A stretch of DNA of 64,000 nt from Nitrospira sp. (GCA_024331125.1 JANDJI010000002.1:62001-126000); one strand, 5' to 3'. Counted from the stretch's first letter, positions 36,275-45,418 are shown. Made by a program: numbers and translations. Notes: a model not told the origin generated them from the sequence alone.

Positions 36275-36772
36275 TTAAGGAGTCTTCAACGAAACGATAA
36301 CGCCGCGATCAAGTTGCGTAAGCAAGCGTCTGGCCTGAACGACATAGTAGGGAGAGACGTCTTTATGGTGCGTAAGGACAGACGAGAAGAGATCTCGGGC
36401 GGTGTCAATCTGACCCTCATGGAGGGCCAGTTGACCGGCACGCAGCGAGCACGAGGCAGCCATGGCTCGGACATCGACGGCCTGGCGATTCGTCGGAGCA
36501 CTGACCCACCGTTGAAGCTTGGTTGGGAGAGGGAGCACAAACCCATCTTCTTCTTTCAGAACGGCTGCGGAAGAGAGTTGTTTTAGCTCCAAATGAGCGT
36601 GTTCAAAGTCTGAAGCAGCCCGGCACGCATTATACCGTTGCCACAGAGACATAAACCTATCATTATCATGGTGATCATTAACAAGATTAGATGTCTGGGA
36701 AGACTGACATCCAGAGGCAAGGAGGACAAATCCTAACACCACACTCAACCGCCATTTTCCGTTCATTTCCAT
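36275..36772 (-). CDS. Predicted lipoprotein, unknown function
   Basis: 165 residues: signal segment WRLSVVLGFVLLASGC with lipobox LASGC (Cys near residue 22), then a helical mature part that includes a TPR-like stretch (CSLRAGQLALHEGQIDTARDLFSSVL). No enzyme motif is seen. The gene lies between glgA and a LuxR-type regulator gene on the same strand, 233 bases away, so it may or may not be co-transcribed with it. Confidence 0.65.
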   Translation of the reverse strand: MEMNGKWRLSVVLGFVLLASGCQSSQTSNLVNDHHDNDRFMSLWQRYNACRAASDFEHAHLELKQLSSAAVLKEEDGFVLPLPTKLQRWVSAPTNRQAVDVRAMAASCSLRAGQLALHEGQIDTARDLFSSVLTHHKDVSPYYVVQARRLLTQLDRGVIVSLKTP

Positions 36773-37005
36773 GATATCTTCCCTGATCGCTTTAGCTCTC
36801 TCAGCTTTTTTAAGAAGAGACTTACTTCATAGTAATGCAAACAGCGGTCCAGAAAAAAATAATTATAAATTAATGATTTTACGATCATATTCTAACTGAT
36901 CGCTGATTGGATGGGACATGAAAAACTGTGTAAATGATGACTCAGTGTGTTATTTGCGCAACGGTTTACCGTAGGGAAGGCGGGTTAAAAGCCTAGTGCT
37001 ACCGT
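36773..37005. other. AT-rich intergenic stretch
   Basis: The interval between the lipoprotein and LuxR-type genes is distinctly AT-rich near 36837-36900 (runs of A and TTATAAATTAATG), unlike the GC-rich neighbours. No convincing gene is seen. It marks the change from the housekeeping run to the exopolysaccharide region. Confidence 0.5.
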
Positions 37006-37614
37006 TTAAGAGTTGAAGACTTGAACCAGAATCCCAGTACGAGTTGAAGCATTCGTTTTTCTCATGATGTGTTTGATGTGCTCTTTCACCGTTTGTTCGG
37101 TAATTTGGAGTGCATTGGCAATTTCTTTGTTGGTCCATCCCTTGGCGAGGTGTTCAATGACTTCCTGCTCTCGACTGGTCAATTGGAAACGATCACGCGC
37201 ATGGTCTGCATTCAGCGTTTTTCTCCGCCCCAGTTCCTCCATGGTCACGACAAGTCTGGCGTTTTGGATACCGCCTCGATCCGGAAGACCGAATCCACGC
37301 AAAAGGATTGGTTGACCGGGATCCCCCGCAATGCGCTTCAGTTCGAATTGCTCCCAGTCTTTAGCTTCTGTTCGAATGTGGAGGGCCTTGATGATTTCTC
37401 CGCACAGCTCTGTGAGAGCTGCGGGTAGAACCCCATGGGCGAACTTTGCGCTGTTGCCTCCATGCTCCACTGCATTGATTTTCTTGGCAAGTTCAGATGC
37501 CTGACGGTTCATATGAAGCAATTGCATGGAGGCCGAAAGGACGACAATTCCCGACCCTGCTCGCTGATCGGCAAGACTGTCGGTTTGGTCAAGAACACCG
37601 GGGCCGCTGGTCAT
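37006..37614 (-). CDS. LuxR-type transcriptional regulator with PAS-like N-terminal region
   Basis: 202 residues. The C-terminal GerE/LuxR helix-turn-helix (about 140-200) has LTSREQEVIEHLAKG, NKEIANALQITEQTVKEHIKHIMRK, which is canonical. The N-terminal about 120 residues start with GIVVLSASMQLLHMNRQASEL and look like a PAS sensing domain; no receiver domain is present, so it is probably not a two-component regulator of the usual type. It is transcribed away from the exopolysaccharide cluster; a role in controlling that cluster is inference from position. Confidence 0.88.
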   Translation of the reverse strand: MTSGPGVLDQTDSLADQRAGSGIVVLSASMQLLHMNRQASELAKKINAVEHGGNSAKFAHGVLPAALTELCGEIIKALHIRTEAKDWEQFELKRIAGDPGQPILLRGFGLPDRGGIQNARLVVTMEELGRRKTLNADHARDRFQLTSREQEVIEHLAKGWTNKEIANALQITEQTVKEHIKHIMRKTNASTRTGILVQVFNS

Positions 37615-37992
37615 AGAACGTCATTCTGGGTGTCTGTTCCGGATGTTTATAGTTTAGCAAGTTCCATGGACATCCAAGGTCACTCAGGGGAAGCAAAAGA
37701 GGCTAGGCCCAAATGTACACGGCGATAGTACCTAACCCTTTTGGGGGAGTCAACATAATACCTTTGAGAAAGCAGCCTACATCATCGGTATTGTGGCCGT
37801 AACATTCCCCGTCTATATTTCAACCCGTTGCCATGGAAGACGGGCTTCTTGAAAAAGCCATAATAGAAACAAAAAGAGTAGAGTTGTGATTGCGCAAGGG
37901 CTGCCCGAACGAGAATGTGATATGGCGATTTATTAGAATACGGTTTCTTACCGAAGGGGTCGGCTGTGACGCAGAAAGAATGGGAGTGGCCT
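37615..37992. other. Divergent intergenic region ahead of the exopolysaccharide cluster
   Basis: About 380 bases without a convincing gene between the LuxR-type gene and the PilZ gene, which face away from each other. It should hold both promoters. I see no clear sigma-70 pair and no sigma-54 GG-N10-GC pattern. The octamer TTGCGCAA occurs at 37890-37897 and also at 36954-36961, but it occurs inside genes as well. Confidence 0.5.
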
Positions 37993-38313
37993 ATGAAGAA
38001 CGACAACCATGCAACCCACAGTGAGCGGGCGGCGCTTCTGCGACCCATTCCCTATGAGATGACCTCGCCGATCGACGAAGATGCGGAAAAAGGAAAAGGG
38101 AAGGCGCTGTCTCTGAATATCAGCCGAGGGGGCATGTTGGTGATGATGGATCAGGCGCCCAAGATTGAGCAGGTATTGAAGGTGTATGTCCCGACGCCGA
38201 TCACCATTGCCGAGACCCCGACGCTTGCCGAGGTGCGCTGGGTTAGAAAAGTACCGTTTGGGAAGACGAACGGAGGGGGGCCGTATTTTGTTGGACTCAA
38301 ATTCATATTCTGA
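37993..38313 (+). CDS. PilZ-domain protein
   Basis: 106 residues from ATG 37993, which has GGGAG upstream; a GTG at 37966 is an in-frame alternative. The domain has SLNISRGGMLVMMDQAP, the second half of the PilZ signature (D/NxSxxG), and ends with GPYFVGLKFIF. The RxxxR arginine motif is weak: RAALLRPIPY supplies arginines ahead of the barrel. PilZ proteins bind cyclic di-GMP and often control exopolysaccharide production. It is the first plus-strand gene of the cluster. Confidence 0.8.
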   Translation: MKNDNHATHSERAALLRPIPYEMTSPIDEDAEKGKGKALSLNISRGGMLVMMDQAPKIEQVLKVYVPTPITIAETPTLAEVRWVRKVPFGKTNGGGPYFVGLKFIF

Positions 38314-38330
38314 TATGACGGTACGATGAA

Positions 38331-39059
38331 ATGATTGTCGGAAGTCGCACTTTCTTGGTCGCAGAGGTTCCAGCCGCCGTCTTTGTGGAAAATCGGTCGT
38401 ATGCCAGAGCGACGATGTGGGCGTTATTGGTAGGGGCAGGGTTGTTCTGTGGTTTTGTCGAGGGCGAAGGGCTGGCGGAACCCCCGCTTCGAGCCCAAAC
38501 CAAAGATGGTATGCGGGATTCGGATAAGTCTTCTCTTGTTGTCACACAGGATTACATCATAGGACCGGAAGATGTGCTGGATGTCAGCGTATGGAAAAAC
38601 AATGATCTTTCAAGGACGGTTCTGGTTCGTCCGGACGGGAAAATTTCCCTGCCATTGATTGGAGATGTTGTGGCCGTTGGAATGACAGCGACTCAATTAG
38701 CAGATGCCATTTCGGAACGATTAAAAGAGTATAAAGAAAATCCCCAGGTCTCCATCGTGGTCAAGGAAATTAACAGTTATACGATCTATGTGCTCGGTGA
38801 AGTCGTACACCCGGGAAAATATCCGCTCAAAAGCAAGACCACGCTTCTGCAAGCGATTACGTTGGCTGGAGGGTTTACGCCGACGGCCGTGCGGAATAAG
38901 ATCGTTGTGTTTCGGTTTGGTGAGAAGGGAGAGAAAGACATCAAAATGAAAGTCAACTACGATGATATTATTCTGCGCGACGGTTCGACGCAAAACCTGG
39001 TGTTAATTCCAGGCGACACAATTGTGATCCCTTCGGAAACCATGGTGCTGGTGCCGTAA
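38331..39059 (+). CDS. Polysaccharide export protein (Wza-like), non-lipoprotein copy
   Basis: 242 residues. A hydrophobic segment (about 29-45, MWALLVGAGLFCGFVEG) is followed by a poly-export domain (about 75-150, YIIGPEDVLDVSVWKNNDLSRTVLVRPDGKISLPLIGDVVA) and a SLBB domain (about 155-235, INSYTIYVLGEVVHPGKYPL). It would form an outer-membrane or periplasmic channel for polysaccharide. A lipobox is not seen. Start uncertain: ATG 38331 or ATG 38415. It is followed by a close paralogue. Confidence 0.85.
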   Translation: MIVGSRTFLVAEVPAAVFVENRSYARATMWALLVGAGLFCGFVEGEGLAEPPLRAQTKDGMRDSDKSSLVVTQDYIIGPEDVLDVSVWKNNDLSRTVLVRPDGKISLPLIGDVVAVGMTATQLADAISERLKEYKENPQVSIVVKEINSYTIYVLGEVVHPGKYPLKSKTTLLQAITLAGGFTPTAVRNKIVVFRFGEKGEKDIKMKVNYDDIILRDGSTQNLVLIPGDTIVIPSETMVLVP

Positions 39060-39096
39060 AAGACCGAAGGAAAATGCAAATTGGTGGTCGTCCAAG

Positions 39097-39741
39097 ATGT
39101 GGCTATCAGCTCTTACGATAAGAGGGAGGGAGGATCTTCTCTTGATCAGGATTTTGTTGTGTGCATTCATTCTTTTCCTGGGAGGCTGTTTGGCAGGGTC
39201 GATTCCAAACGAGGTGTTGGAAGAGGTGAACAGACCGCTTCCAAAGGATTTTTTGCTGGGTCCTGAAGATGTCGTGGAAGTGACGGTATGGAAAAATCAG
39301 GACCTGTCACGGATTGTTACTGTACGGCCGGACGGCATGATCTCCTTGCCGTTGATCGGTGATGTGCAAGCGAGTGGTCTGACGGCGGCTCAGGTCGGTG
39401 AGATCATTTCCAAACGGTTGTCCGAGTACAAGGAAAACCCCTCCGTGTCCGTCAGTGTGAAGGAGGTCAATAGTTATTACATCTATGTTATGGGCGAAGT
39501 CGTTCATCCTGGTAAGTTTCCGTTGAAATCGTATGCGACGGTTTTGCAAGGTATTTCGCTGGCCGGCGGATTTACCCAATATGCATCCAAAAATCGGATG
39601 GCTGTCGTAAGGACGATAGATAGGGGAACGCCGGATGAGCGCCAGATCAGAATTCCCGTGCGATATGACGATTTAGTATCAGGGGACGGAGAAATCGGTA
39701 ACTTTCAGCTGATGTCAGGTGACACCATTGTGGTGCCGTGA
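39097..39741 (+). CDS. Polysaccharide export lipoprotein (Wza-like), second copy
   Basis: 214 residues with a lipobox FLGGC (near residue 31), poly-export domain (FLLGPEDVVEVTVWKNQDLSR, MISLPLIGDVQASGL) and SLBB domain (VNSYYIYVMGEVVHPGKFPL). It is closely related to the preceding gene over the whole mature part. A TTG at 39142 with GGAGG upstream would give a shorter, more typical lipoprotein signal and may be the true start. It exports the polysaccharide through the outer membrane. Confidence 0.86.
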   Translation: MWLSALTIRGREDLLLIRILLCAFILFLGGCLAGSIPNEVLEEVNRPLPKDFLLGPEDVVEVTVWKNQDLSRIVTVRPDGMISLPLIGDVQASGLTAAQVGEIISKRLSEYKENPSVSVSVKEVNSYYIYVMGEVVHPGKFPLKSYATVLQGISLAGGFTQYASKNRMAVVRTIDRGTPDERQIRIPVRYDDLVSGDGEIGNFQLMSGDTIVVP

Positions 39742-39754
39742 CCGTTCTGCATGG

Positions 39755-41092
39755 ATGTGCTACGGGCTTTGGGTCATGCTCGTAGGAGAGGCATTGATTT
39801 TCATGAGTCCTGATCATTCTCAAGCGCAAGTACCCTATGGACCAGGGGGAGTGCCCCAACCACAGTCGCCTTCGGCAGTGGTCGGAGATCTTGGGGCCGC
39901 CATGGGGGAACTGGGACCTCTCCGTGTTATTCCGACCCTGATGGTGTCGGAGCGATATGACAGCAACATTTTGGCATTTCGCGGTGTCGACGGTCCGATG
40001 TCGGACTTTGTGACGGATGTATTTCCCGGCGCCCGCGTGACCCATTCCAACGATTATATCGATGGGACGCTGACGGGACAGGCTATCGCCAGTTTCTATG
40101 TCAACAACCCGGGCTTGAACTACGTCGGCGCACAGGGAAGTTTCATGACGGTTTTGGATAAGATGTCGGAGAGGCTCGTCCGTGGCCTTGGACTCCGGGT
40201 GAGCGGGACCGTTCTTTATTACCCAGAGCAACCGTCTTTTGTTTCCCCTCAGGCCTTGCAATCGGATTTTATTCGCGGGATTCAAGCCCGTCGAAATAAC
40301 GCCATAAGCAATACAACTACCGTTCAAGGTGCGTACACGGTGAATCCGTTGATCCAGGTCACATCTTCCTATTCTTATCAGACCATGCGGTTCCTGGGGC
40401 AAACCGACTACGGAGATACCGGTCCGCCTGTTCCGCTGTTCGATCTTACAACACATGGCATGACTGCAGGATCAACCTATCTCGTTTTACCTGGTCAGAG
40501 AATTGGGGTTTTATATTCCTATCGGGAGATGATGCTTGGATCAAGTACGGGTGACGGTCTTGTTGGAGAGCGCTTTGGAGGGCGTTCATTCGCCGTTCAT
40601 GGAGCGAATGCCACATGGAGTGGGGAGTTCGGTAGGGAATGGAGGGCCGAAGTATCGCCCGGTCTTTCCCTGGCGACTCAATTTCCCGACAGACTGCTGT
40701 GGACCATCAATGCGAGTCTCCACTGGATAGGCCGGCAAAAATCAGCCAGTGTTTCGTTTAGCAGGGGACTGTATCCTAGCTTTTTTGGTGAGGCGGCTCT
40801 GCTCGCCAGCAACGTGGTTAGCGGGTCAGCTTCGTATCGTTTTTCCCAGAAGTGGGAAGTGGCTCTGGGGGCCAATTATGCCGTCAATACGCGAAGTGAA
40901 ACCGGAGCCGGAGCGACTCCCCTGCGCTTTGAATCAATCGGTGTCAATGGAACGCTCCGATATTCTTTGTATCGGGGAATCTCCGCCGCCATCACCGGAA
41001 GCCATGGCAACTTTACGATCGAGCAATCTGGTTCGACATTGAGCTATGACCGTCAGGTCGGCATGCTGACGCTGACGGCGGAATGGAACTGA
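39755..41092 (+). CDS. Outer-membrane beta-barrel protein of exopolysaccharide system
   Basis: About 445 residues: a signal peptide (MCYGLWVMLVGEALIFM to SQAQ), a proline-rich start, and repeating amphipathic beta strands ending in RQVGMLTLTAEWN. The opening ERYDSNILAF and the strand pattern resemble the outer-membrane proteins found with PEP-CTERM/exosortase exopolysaccharide loci (TIGR03016 type). It may be the outer-membrane channel or scaffold of export. The start is uncertain: the frame reaches a GTG at 39719 that overlaps the previous gene; ATG 39755 gives the best signal peptide. Confidence 0.7.
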   Translation: MCYGLWVMLVGEALIFMSPDHSQAQVPYGPGGVPQPQSPSAVVGDLGAAMGELGPLRVIPTLMVSERYDSNILAFRGVDGPMSDFVTDVFPGARVTHSNDYIDGTLTGQAIASFYVNNPGLNYVGAQGSFMTVLDKMSERLVRGLGLRVSGTVLYYPEQPSFVSPQALQSDFIRGIQARRNNAISNTTTVQGAYTVNPLIQVTSSYSYQTMRFLGQTDYGDTGPPVPLFDLTTHGMTAGSTYLVLPGQRIGVLYSYREMMLGSSTGDGLVGERFGGRSFAVHGANATWSGEFGREWRAEVSPGLSLATQFPDRLLWTINASLHWIGRQKSASVSFSRGLYPSFFGEAALLASNVVSGSASYRFSQKWEVALGANYAVNTRSETGAGATPLRFESIGVNGTLRYSLYRGISAAITGSHGNFTIEQSGSTLSYDRQVGMLTLTAEWN

Positions 41093-43410
41093 TGAGTACA
41101 TCGACTGAACTGACCATAGCGGACTATATCGATATTCTCCGCCGGCGCAAGTGGATGATCGTCGGAGCAGTCGTGGTATGTCTGGCAGCGTCTGTCGCTC
41201 TGTACGAGCTGCTTCCCAAGACCTATCGGTCAACCACCACCATTCTCTTGGAAGGTCAGAAAATACCGGAAAACTATGTCAAGACCGGAGTTGAAGGGAA
41301 AGTGGACTCACGGCTCTATGCCGTCCAGCAAATCGTGATGAGCCGCACGTTGCTCGCCAAAATAGGCGAGCAGTTCGGTCTGATCACGCCGCAGATGTCA
41401 TCATTTGAGCGAGAGAGTGTGGTCCAGAGCCTGAGGCAAAGGACTCAGGTTACCAAGATGAGGCTGGGCCATTTAAAAGGGCAGGACACGACAGAGGGCT
41501 TTACCTTGTCGTTCGATCATACAGATCCCGTGATTGCCATGAAGGTGGCTGAGGCCCTGGCCGCTCAATTTATCGAGCAGGACTTGAAACTCCGGGAACA
41601 GGTGCTTGAGGGAGCGTCAGAATTTCTTGAGCAAGAACTACGGCTGGCGGAAGCAAAATTGGAAGAACAAGAACAGGCGATCAGTGCGTTCCGAGCCAAG
41701 TATATGGGCGAACTGCCTCAACAGATGGAAGCCAATCTGCGGACGCTGGACCGATTGCAGACAGAAGTGATTGCGGCTCGAGACAATGTCCAAGTGGCCA
41801 AAAATAAAATAGAAGTCTTGGATCAACGAATCAAAGAGGCGACCGCAGCAGCTGCGCAAGGAGTGACACAGGCTGCATCTTCCATCTCTGGTCAGCCGAC
41901 ACACGGAGGCGACCCTTTGCTTGCTCGTTTGGCAGAACTTGAGCGAAATTTAACCGCACTCTCCGCCGAGTATCGCGATAACTATCCAGACATCATACTC
42001 TTGCGCAAGGAAATCGACGCTGTCAAAGCACAGTTGGCCCTCAAATACGGTGTCCAAAAAGAAGAGGTTCAGCAAGGGTCCCCTAAGTTGATTGATCCGA
42101 TCGTACTCGATTTGATGCGTCAGCGGGACGAAGCTGTGAAAGATCTTGAAGCACGGCAAGATCGGCTGCGCCGTTTACTTGAGCAGGTCAAAGACTACGA
42201 AGGACGGGTTGAGCGAACGCCGATGCGTGAGCAGGAGCTGAGTATCTTGGTGCGTGATTACGATAATATGCAGAAGAATTATCAAGCGCTGCTCGATAAG
42301 CGGTTGAACGCCCGATTGGCCGAAAATCTGGAAAAACGGCAGAAGGGCGAACAGTTTCGGATTCTGGATCCCGCCAATCTTCCCATTGCGCCGGAATCGC
42401 CCAAACAATACATGATTCTCTTGGGCGGTTTAGTTATCGGCTGTGGACTTGGTGGCGGAGCCGCTTTCTCCCTCGAACTGTTCAGGCCGGCCTTTAGGCG
42501 TGTGGAGCAGGTGGAAGGACTATTGGGAGTTCCTATTCTTGCCGGAATTCCGTCGTTTGCCACGTTAATCGGCGCCGGCAAGAAATCCATTACCGGCCCC
42601 CTCTCCGCGATCGAAGAGAAAAAGAAGTCTCGTCTGCTTGGATATCTCAAAAGAGGACGTGATCGAGATCTCGCCGCTCCGCAGATGGGAGCGAACCTGA
42701 TTCCATTGACCATTTCTTGGAATCTTGTGGCCAAATGGTGGCCGGATTCCATGATTTCCGAGCAGTATCGAGTGGCTGCGACAAGACTGGCCTTGATGTC
42801 AAAAGAGCATGATCACCCCGTTGCATTGGTCACCAGCTCGGTGCTTGGAGAGGGGAAAAGCACCACGACATTGAATCTGGGTTATATCTTCGCGCATGCG
42901 CTGGATAAACGAACGCTGATCATCGATTGTGATTTCAAGCGTCCGTCGGTGAGCAGGTATCTGGGCATCGCCTCCGCCCCTGGTCTGAGTGACTACTGGA
43001 GTGGAACGCATTCCATTGAGGCCTGTATTCATCAGATTGAGGAGGGACCTCTTTGGGTGTTGCCTGCCGGAACGGAGAGCCATCGAGTGTTTGAATTGTC
43101 GAAAATTCGGCAGATCGAGCAGCTCTTGAATGAATTGAAACCGAACTATGATCAAATCTTACTGGACACACCGCCGGTGTTTCCCCTTGCGGACCTCAAT
43201 TTCTTGTCGAGGTTGGCGGATGTGATGGTGTTCGTGATCATGGCTGGAAAAACAGGACGCGACGTCGTCGAAACAGCGTTCAAGGCGCTGCGGCCTCAGT
43301 GCAAAGTAGGGATCATTCTTGCGGGCGTGGAATCGACGAGCATGCCGTATTATCACTATTACCATCATGATGAAGAGCGGGCTGTCGCTCGATATGCCGC
43401 GAGAAGGTAG
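41092..43410 (+). CDS. Chain-length determinant fused to BY-kinase (Wzc-like)
   Basis: 772 residues. N-terminal Wzz domain with membrane helix (about 25-45), long coiled coil (about 175-390), a GNVR-type conserved region ending at a second membrane helix (about 440-460, MILLGGLVIGCGLGGGAAF), then a bacterial tyrosine kinase domain (about 560-745): Walker A LGEGKSTTT near residue 585, Walker A' LIIDCDFKRP and Walker B ILLDTPP. The tail has a tyrosine cluster YYHYYHH, the usual autophosphorylation site. It sets chain length and couples it to export. In many exosortase A loci these two parts are separate genes. ATG overlaps the previous stop (TGATG). Confidence 0.9.
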   Translation: MSTSTELTIADYIDILRRRKWMIVGAVVVCLAASVALYELLPKTYRSTTTILLEGQKIPENYVKTGVEGKVDSRLYAVQQIVMSRTLLAKIGEQFGLITPQMSSFERESVVQSLRQRTQVTKMRLGHLKGQDTTEGFTLSFDHTDPVIAMKVAEALAAQFIEQDLKLREQVLEGASEFLEQELRLAEAKLEEQEQAISAFRAKYMGELPQQMEANLRTLDRLQTEVIAARDNVQVAKNKIEVLDQRIKEATAAAAQGVTQAASSISGQPTHGGDPLLARLAELERNLTALSAEYRDNYPDIILLRKEIDAVKAQLALKYGVQKEEVQQGSPKLIDPIVLDLMRQRDEAVKDLEARQDRLRRLLEQVKDYEGRVERTPMREQELSILVRDYDNMQKNYQALLDKRLNARLAENLEKRQKGEQFRILDPANLPIAPESPKQYMILLGGLVIGCGLGGGAAFSLELFRPAFRRVEQVEGLLGVPILAGIPSFATLIGAGKKSITGPLSAIEEKKKSRLLGYLKRGRDRDLAAPQMGANLIPLTISWNLVAKWWPDSMISEQYRVAATRLALMSKEHDHPVALVTSSVLGEGKSTTTLNLGYIFAHALDKRTLIIDCDFKRPSVSRYLGIASAPGLSDYWSGTHSIEACIHQIEEGPLWVLPAGTESHRVFELSKIRQIEQLLNELKPNYDQILLDTPPVFPLADLNFLSRLADVMVFVIMAGKTGRDVVETAFKALRPQCKVGIILAGVESTSMPYYHYYHHDEERAVARYAARR

Positions 43411-43412
43411 AG

Positions 43413-44465
43413 ATGGAAAAAACGATCACTCCTGTCCTGCTTAAGCCGAATAAGGAACAGGAGTACGTGTCCGGCTTGGATTTGTTCAAGCGTCGAGTCG
43501 CTCTGCTCGGCTGCGGCCAGCTGGCGTTGGAGTTGTATCGGGTTCTTGCGGAGAAACGATGGACAAATTTGCAAGTCATCGGGGTGGTTGACCAAAATCC
43601 TCCGCGTCCGACCGGTTTGCCTCCCATCCAGGATCTGCAAGTGTTGGGGAGTTGCGAGGATCTCCATAGAATCGTAGAGCAGTTCTCGGTCAACACGATC
43701 GTCGTGTGCATGGAGGACAGAAGAGCGGGATTGCCGGTGAGCGCGCTTCTTGACCTGAAAGCGAGAGGGATCGAGGTCATCGACGGACATCAGATGTTTG
43801 AGGAGGTGTCCGGCCGCCTCTCGATCGATCAGCTTCGTCCGAGTTCGCTCATTTTTTCAACCGGTTTTAAACGAAGGGCTCCGACGAAAGTATTGAAACG
43901 AACCGTTGATTTGACGGCGTCCGTCCTTGGCTTGGCGATCCTGGCTCCGGCTTTGTGCCTCATCGCTCTTCTCATCAAACTTGATTCTCCGGGGCCGGTG
44001 TTTTACCGGCAGATGCGTGTCGGGTTAGGTGGTCAGCCGTTTATGATGTGGAAGTTTCGATCCATGTATCAGGAAGCGGAGCGCCATGGACCTCGATGGG
44101 CTGAGAAAAATGACGCTCGTGTGTCGCGAGTGGGACGAATTCTGCGCAAGTTCCGCCTTGACGAGATCCCGCAACTCTATAACGTCATTCGAGGCGAAAT
44201 GAGTCTCGTCGGGCCTCGTCCGGAACGTCCGGTCTTCGTCAACGAGCTGAGAAAAAGCATTCCCTATTACGATATCAGGCATACGGTGAGGCCTGGACTG
44301 ACCGGTTGGGCGCAAACACAATTTCAATATGGCGCAAGCGCGGAAGACGCGCACGCCAAGCTGCAGTATGACTTGTATTACGTCAAGAATATGACCTTTG
44401 CTTTGGATCTTCGGATCTTAATCGAAACGGTGCGAGTCGTGTTGCTTGGCGAAGGGGCCCGATAA
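43413..44465 (+). CDS. Initiating sugar-phosphate transferase (polyprenyl phosphate type)
   Basis: 350 residues. The N-terminal about 130 residues form a Rossmann-like domain (RRVALLGCGQLALELYRVL), followed by one membrane helix (about 168-188) and the bacterial sugar transferase domain with FYRQMRVGLGGQPFMMWKFRSM, RKFRLDEIPQLYNVIRGEMSLVGPRPERP and PGLTGWAQ. It transfers a sugar 1-phosphate to undecaprenyl phosphate to start the repeat unit. Larger relatives have four or five N-terminal membrane helices; these are missing here. The start follows the kinase stop after two bases. Confidence 0.92.
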   Translation: MEKTITPVLLKPNKEQEYVSGLDLFKRRVALLGCGQLALELYRVLAEKRWTNLQVIGVVDQNPPRPTGLPPIQDLQVLGSCEDLHRIVEQFSVNTIVVCMEDRRAGLPVSALLDLKARGIEVIDGHQMFEEVSGRLSIDQLRPSSLIFSTGFKRRAPTKVLKRTVDLTASVLGLAILAPALCLIALLIKLDSPGPVFYRQMRVGLGGQPFMMWKFRSMYQEAERHGPRWAEKNDARVSRVGRILRKFRLDEIPQLYNVIRGEMSLVGPRPERPVFVNELRKSIPYYDIRHTVRPGLTGWAQTQFQYGASAEDAHAKLQYDLYYVKNMTFALDLRILIETVRVVLLGEGAR

Positions 44466-44476
44466 AGGACCAAGCA

Positions 44477-45418
44477 ATGGAAGGAGAGGGAGTGCATGCT
44501 TTGTCGTTCGACGTGGAAGAACACTTCCAGGTTTCCGCCTTCTGGTCGGACGAACGAAGAAGTAGGTGGGACAGCTATGAAAGCCGCGTTGAACGCAACG
44601 TGGACAAGATCCTGACCCTTCTTTCACTCCGCGGAGTCCATGCCACCTTTTTTGTGCTCGGTTGGGTGGCGAGTCGCCATCGGGGACTCGTGCAAGCCAT
44701 CGTTAATCAGGGACATGAACTTGCTTCCCATGGTTTCGGTCATGAGTTGATCACAGCCCAGCGGCCGGATCAGTTTCGCGATGACGTTCGGAAAAGCAAA
44801 CAGCTTCTTGAGGACATTGCCGGAGTGCCCGTGTACGGCTACCGAGCGCCGTCTTTTACGATTGTTCCTCGCACCCGATGGGCTCTCCCCATTCTTGTTG
44901 AGGAAGGCTATCTTTATGATTCAAGCATTTTTCCCGTCCGCCACGATCGCTACGGCATGCCGGAGGCCGATCCCTACTGTCATCTGATAGAGACCGAAAG
45001 CGGGCCTCTGTGGGAGGTGCCGCTTTCTACATTGAAGATTGGGCCTGTCCGTATTCCAATCGCGGGAGGAGGGTATTTTCGGCTGTTTCCATATCCGGTC
45101 TTGCGCAGGTTGCTTGAGCGTGCCGTCGTTCACGGCCATCCGTTGATCATGTATCTTCACCCGTGGGAGCTGGATCCCGATCAGCCCAGAATGGTCGGAT
45201 CGCGGCTCTCAGTCTTTCGCCATTATCTCAATCTGGGGAAAACCGAAATCCGGCTCAGACAATTACTGTTTGATTTTCGCTTCACCACTATACGGAACGC
45301 CGTCAAAGCGGTGGGAAAAGTCTGTGATGGGAACGACAACGGTTGTCTCAGTGCAAAGACGATTAATGTTGGGAGAGATGTAAGCCGATATGTAACGACA
45401 GGGAGAGAGAATGCCTGA
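44477..45418 (+). CDS. Polysaccharide deacetylase, exosortase-locus type
   Basis: 313 residues. The NodB domain has SFDVEEHF (a DVEEH metal/catalytic motif typical of the exosortase A-associated family with DUF3473), HATFFVLGW, ASHGFGHELI (HxxxH), YGYRAPSFTI and the C-terminal IMYLHPWELDPDQPR. It should remove N-acetyl groups from the exopolysaccharide. The C-terminal extension matches the DUF3473 extra part. The end overlaps the following NusG-like gene by eight bases. Confidence 0.9.
   Translation: MEGEGVHALSFDVEEHFQVSAFWSDERRSRWDSYESRVERNVDKILTLLSLRGVHATFFVLGWVASRHRGLVQAIVNQGHELASHGFGHELITAQRPDQFRDDVRKSKQLLEDIAGVPVYGYRAPSFTIVPRTRWALPILVEEGYLYDSSIFPVRHDRYGMPEADPYCHLIETESGPLWEVPLSTLKIGPVRIPIAGGGYFRLFPYPVLRRLLERAVVHGHPLIMYLHPWELDPDQPRMVGSRLSVFRHYLNLGKTEIRLRQLLFDFRFTTIRNAVKAVGKVCDGNDNGCLSAKTINVGRDVSRYVTTGRENA

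Noticed and set aside
36954..37897. TTGCGCAA palindromes flanking the LuxR-type gene as possible operators
   Set aside because: The same octamer also occurs inside coding genes (for example near 42004 and 56214), so two intergenic copies are not persuasive.
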